DNA from: Thermoanaerobaculales bacterium
GTDB taxonomy: Bacteria; Acidobacteriota; Thermoanaerobaculia; Thermoanaerobaculales; Sulfomarinibacteraceae
Assembly (NCBI GenBank): GCA_029938595.1
Contig: JAOZUP010000302.1
Coordinates: 1 to 5,251 of the forward strand
DNA length: 5,251 nt
Direction of reading: 5' to 3'
Positions 5,251 to 5,251 of this stretch are shown in pieces. Position 1 is the stretch's first letter. The number at the start of each line of letters is the position of its first letter. The notes below the pieces were generated by a model, which was not told where the DNA came from, did no database searches, and worked only from the letters and a program-made list of their open reading frames with translations. The translations under genes and the position numbers were made by a program.

Positions 5251-5251
5251 T
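5072..5251. repeat. 180-bp palindromic element with perfect 17-bp terminal inverted repeats
   Basis: AGCCCGCTTATCTCACC at 5072-5088 is repeated as an exact reverse complement at 5235-5251. The interior is also self-complementary about a centre near 5162: CGTACT (5155-5160) pairs perfectly with AGTACG (5165-5170) around a TGAC loop. The block 5107-5135 pairs with 5189-5217 at 27 of 29 positions (21 Watson-Crick and 6 G.U on the plus strand). The element would fold into one long rod in single-stranded DNA or RNA. It encodes no transposase, so it could be a MITE-like non-autonomous mobile element, a REP/ERIC-like intergenic repeat, or a structured RNA. A target-site duplication cannot be tested because the right flank is outside the window. 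Confidence 0.85.

Noticed and set aside
5072..5251. CRISPR array or intrinsic terminator as an explanation of the palindrome
   Set aside because: There are no regularly spaced direct repeats with unique spacers, and the 180-bp rod lacks a following U-run and is much larger than a terminator.

Overview
The window is GC-rich (roughly two-thirds G+C by eye) and all convincing genes lie on the minus strand, so it reads from right to left. It encodes a TonB-type energy transducer, an ExbB/TolQ-type and an ExbD/TolR-type motor subunit, and a signal-peptide-bearing M16 metalloprotease. This means a diderm (Gram-negative) bacterium. The mix of high GC, an acidic Pro/Glu-rich TonB linker and TTG/GTG start options would suit an uncultivated Acidobacteriota-, Myxococcota- or 'deltaproteobacteria'-like lineage, but the sequence does not settle the phylum.

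Layout, in transcription order. 5251-5072: a 180-bp, almost fully self-complementary element bounded by perfect 17-bp inverted repeats; the window stops exactly on its outer edge. A minus-strand frame stays open through it and ends at 4984. 5071-4952: short leader before tonB with overlapping small palindromes. 4951-4001: TonB/TolA-type transducer. 3973-3347: ExbB/TolQ-type proton channel subunit, starting at TTG behind a good Shine-Dalgarno. 3347-2928: ExbD/TolR-type subunit, overlapping exbB by one base (TGATG). 2927-2797: spacer with an imperfect hairpin, three tandem 7-bp repeats and a -10-like TACAAT placed for leaderless initiation. 2796-64: two-lobed periplasmic M16 peptidase (active N half, degenerate C half). 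63-1: an open frame with no visible start.

How they work together. The three motor genes form one tight operon that would use the proton motive force at the inner membrane to drive an outer-membrane partner. The protease lies next in the same direction and would be exported to the periplasm. Co-location of a private TonB with a periplasmic M16 peptidase resembles the Fus (FusB/FusC) and PqqL arrangements, where a TonB-dependent receptor brings in a protein substrate and the protease cuts it. No receptor gene is visible here, so this link is inference.

The most unusual item is the 180-bp palindrome. Its departures from perfect symmetry are mostly G.U wobbles if the plus strand is read as RNA, hinting at a mobile or structured RNA-like repeat rather than a simple DNA palindrome.
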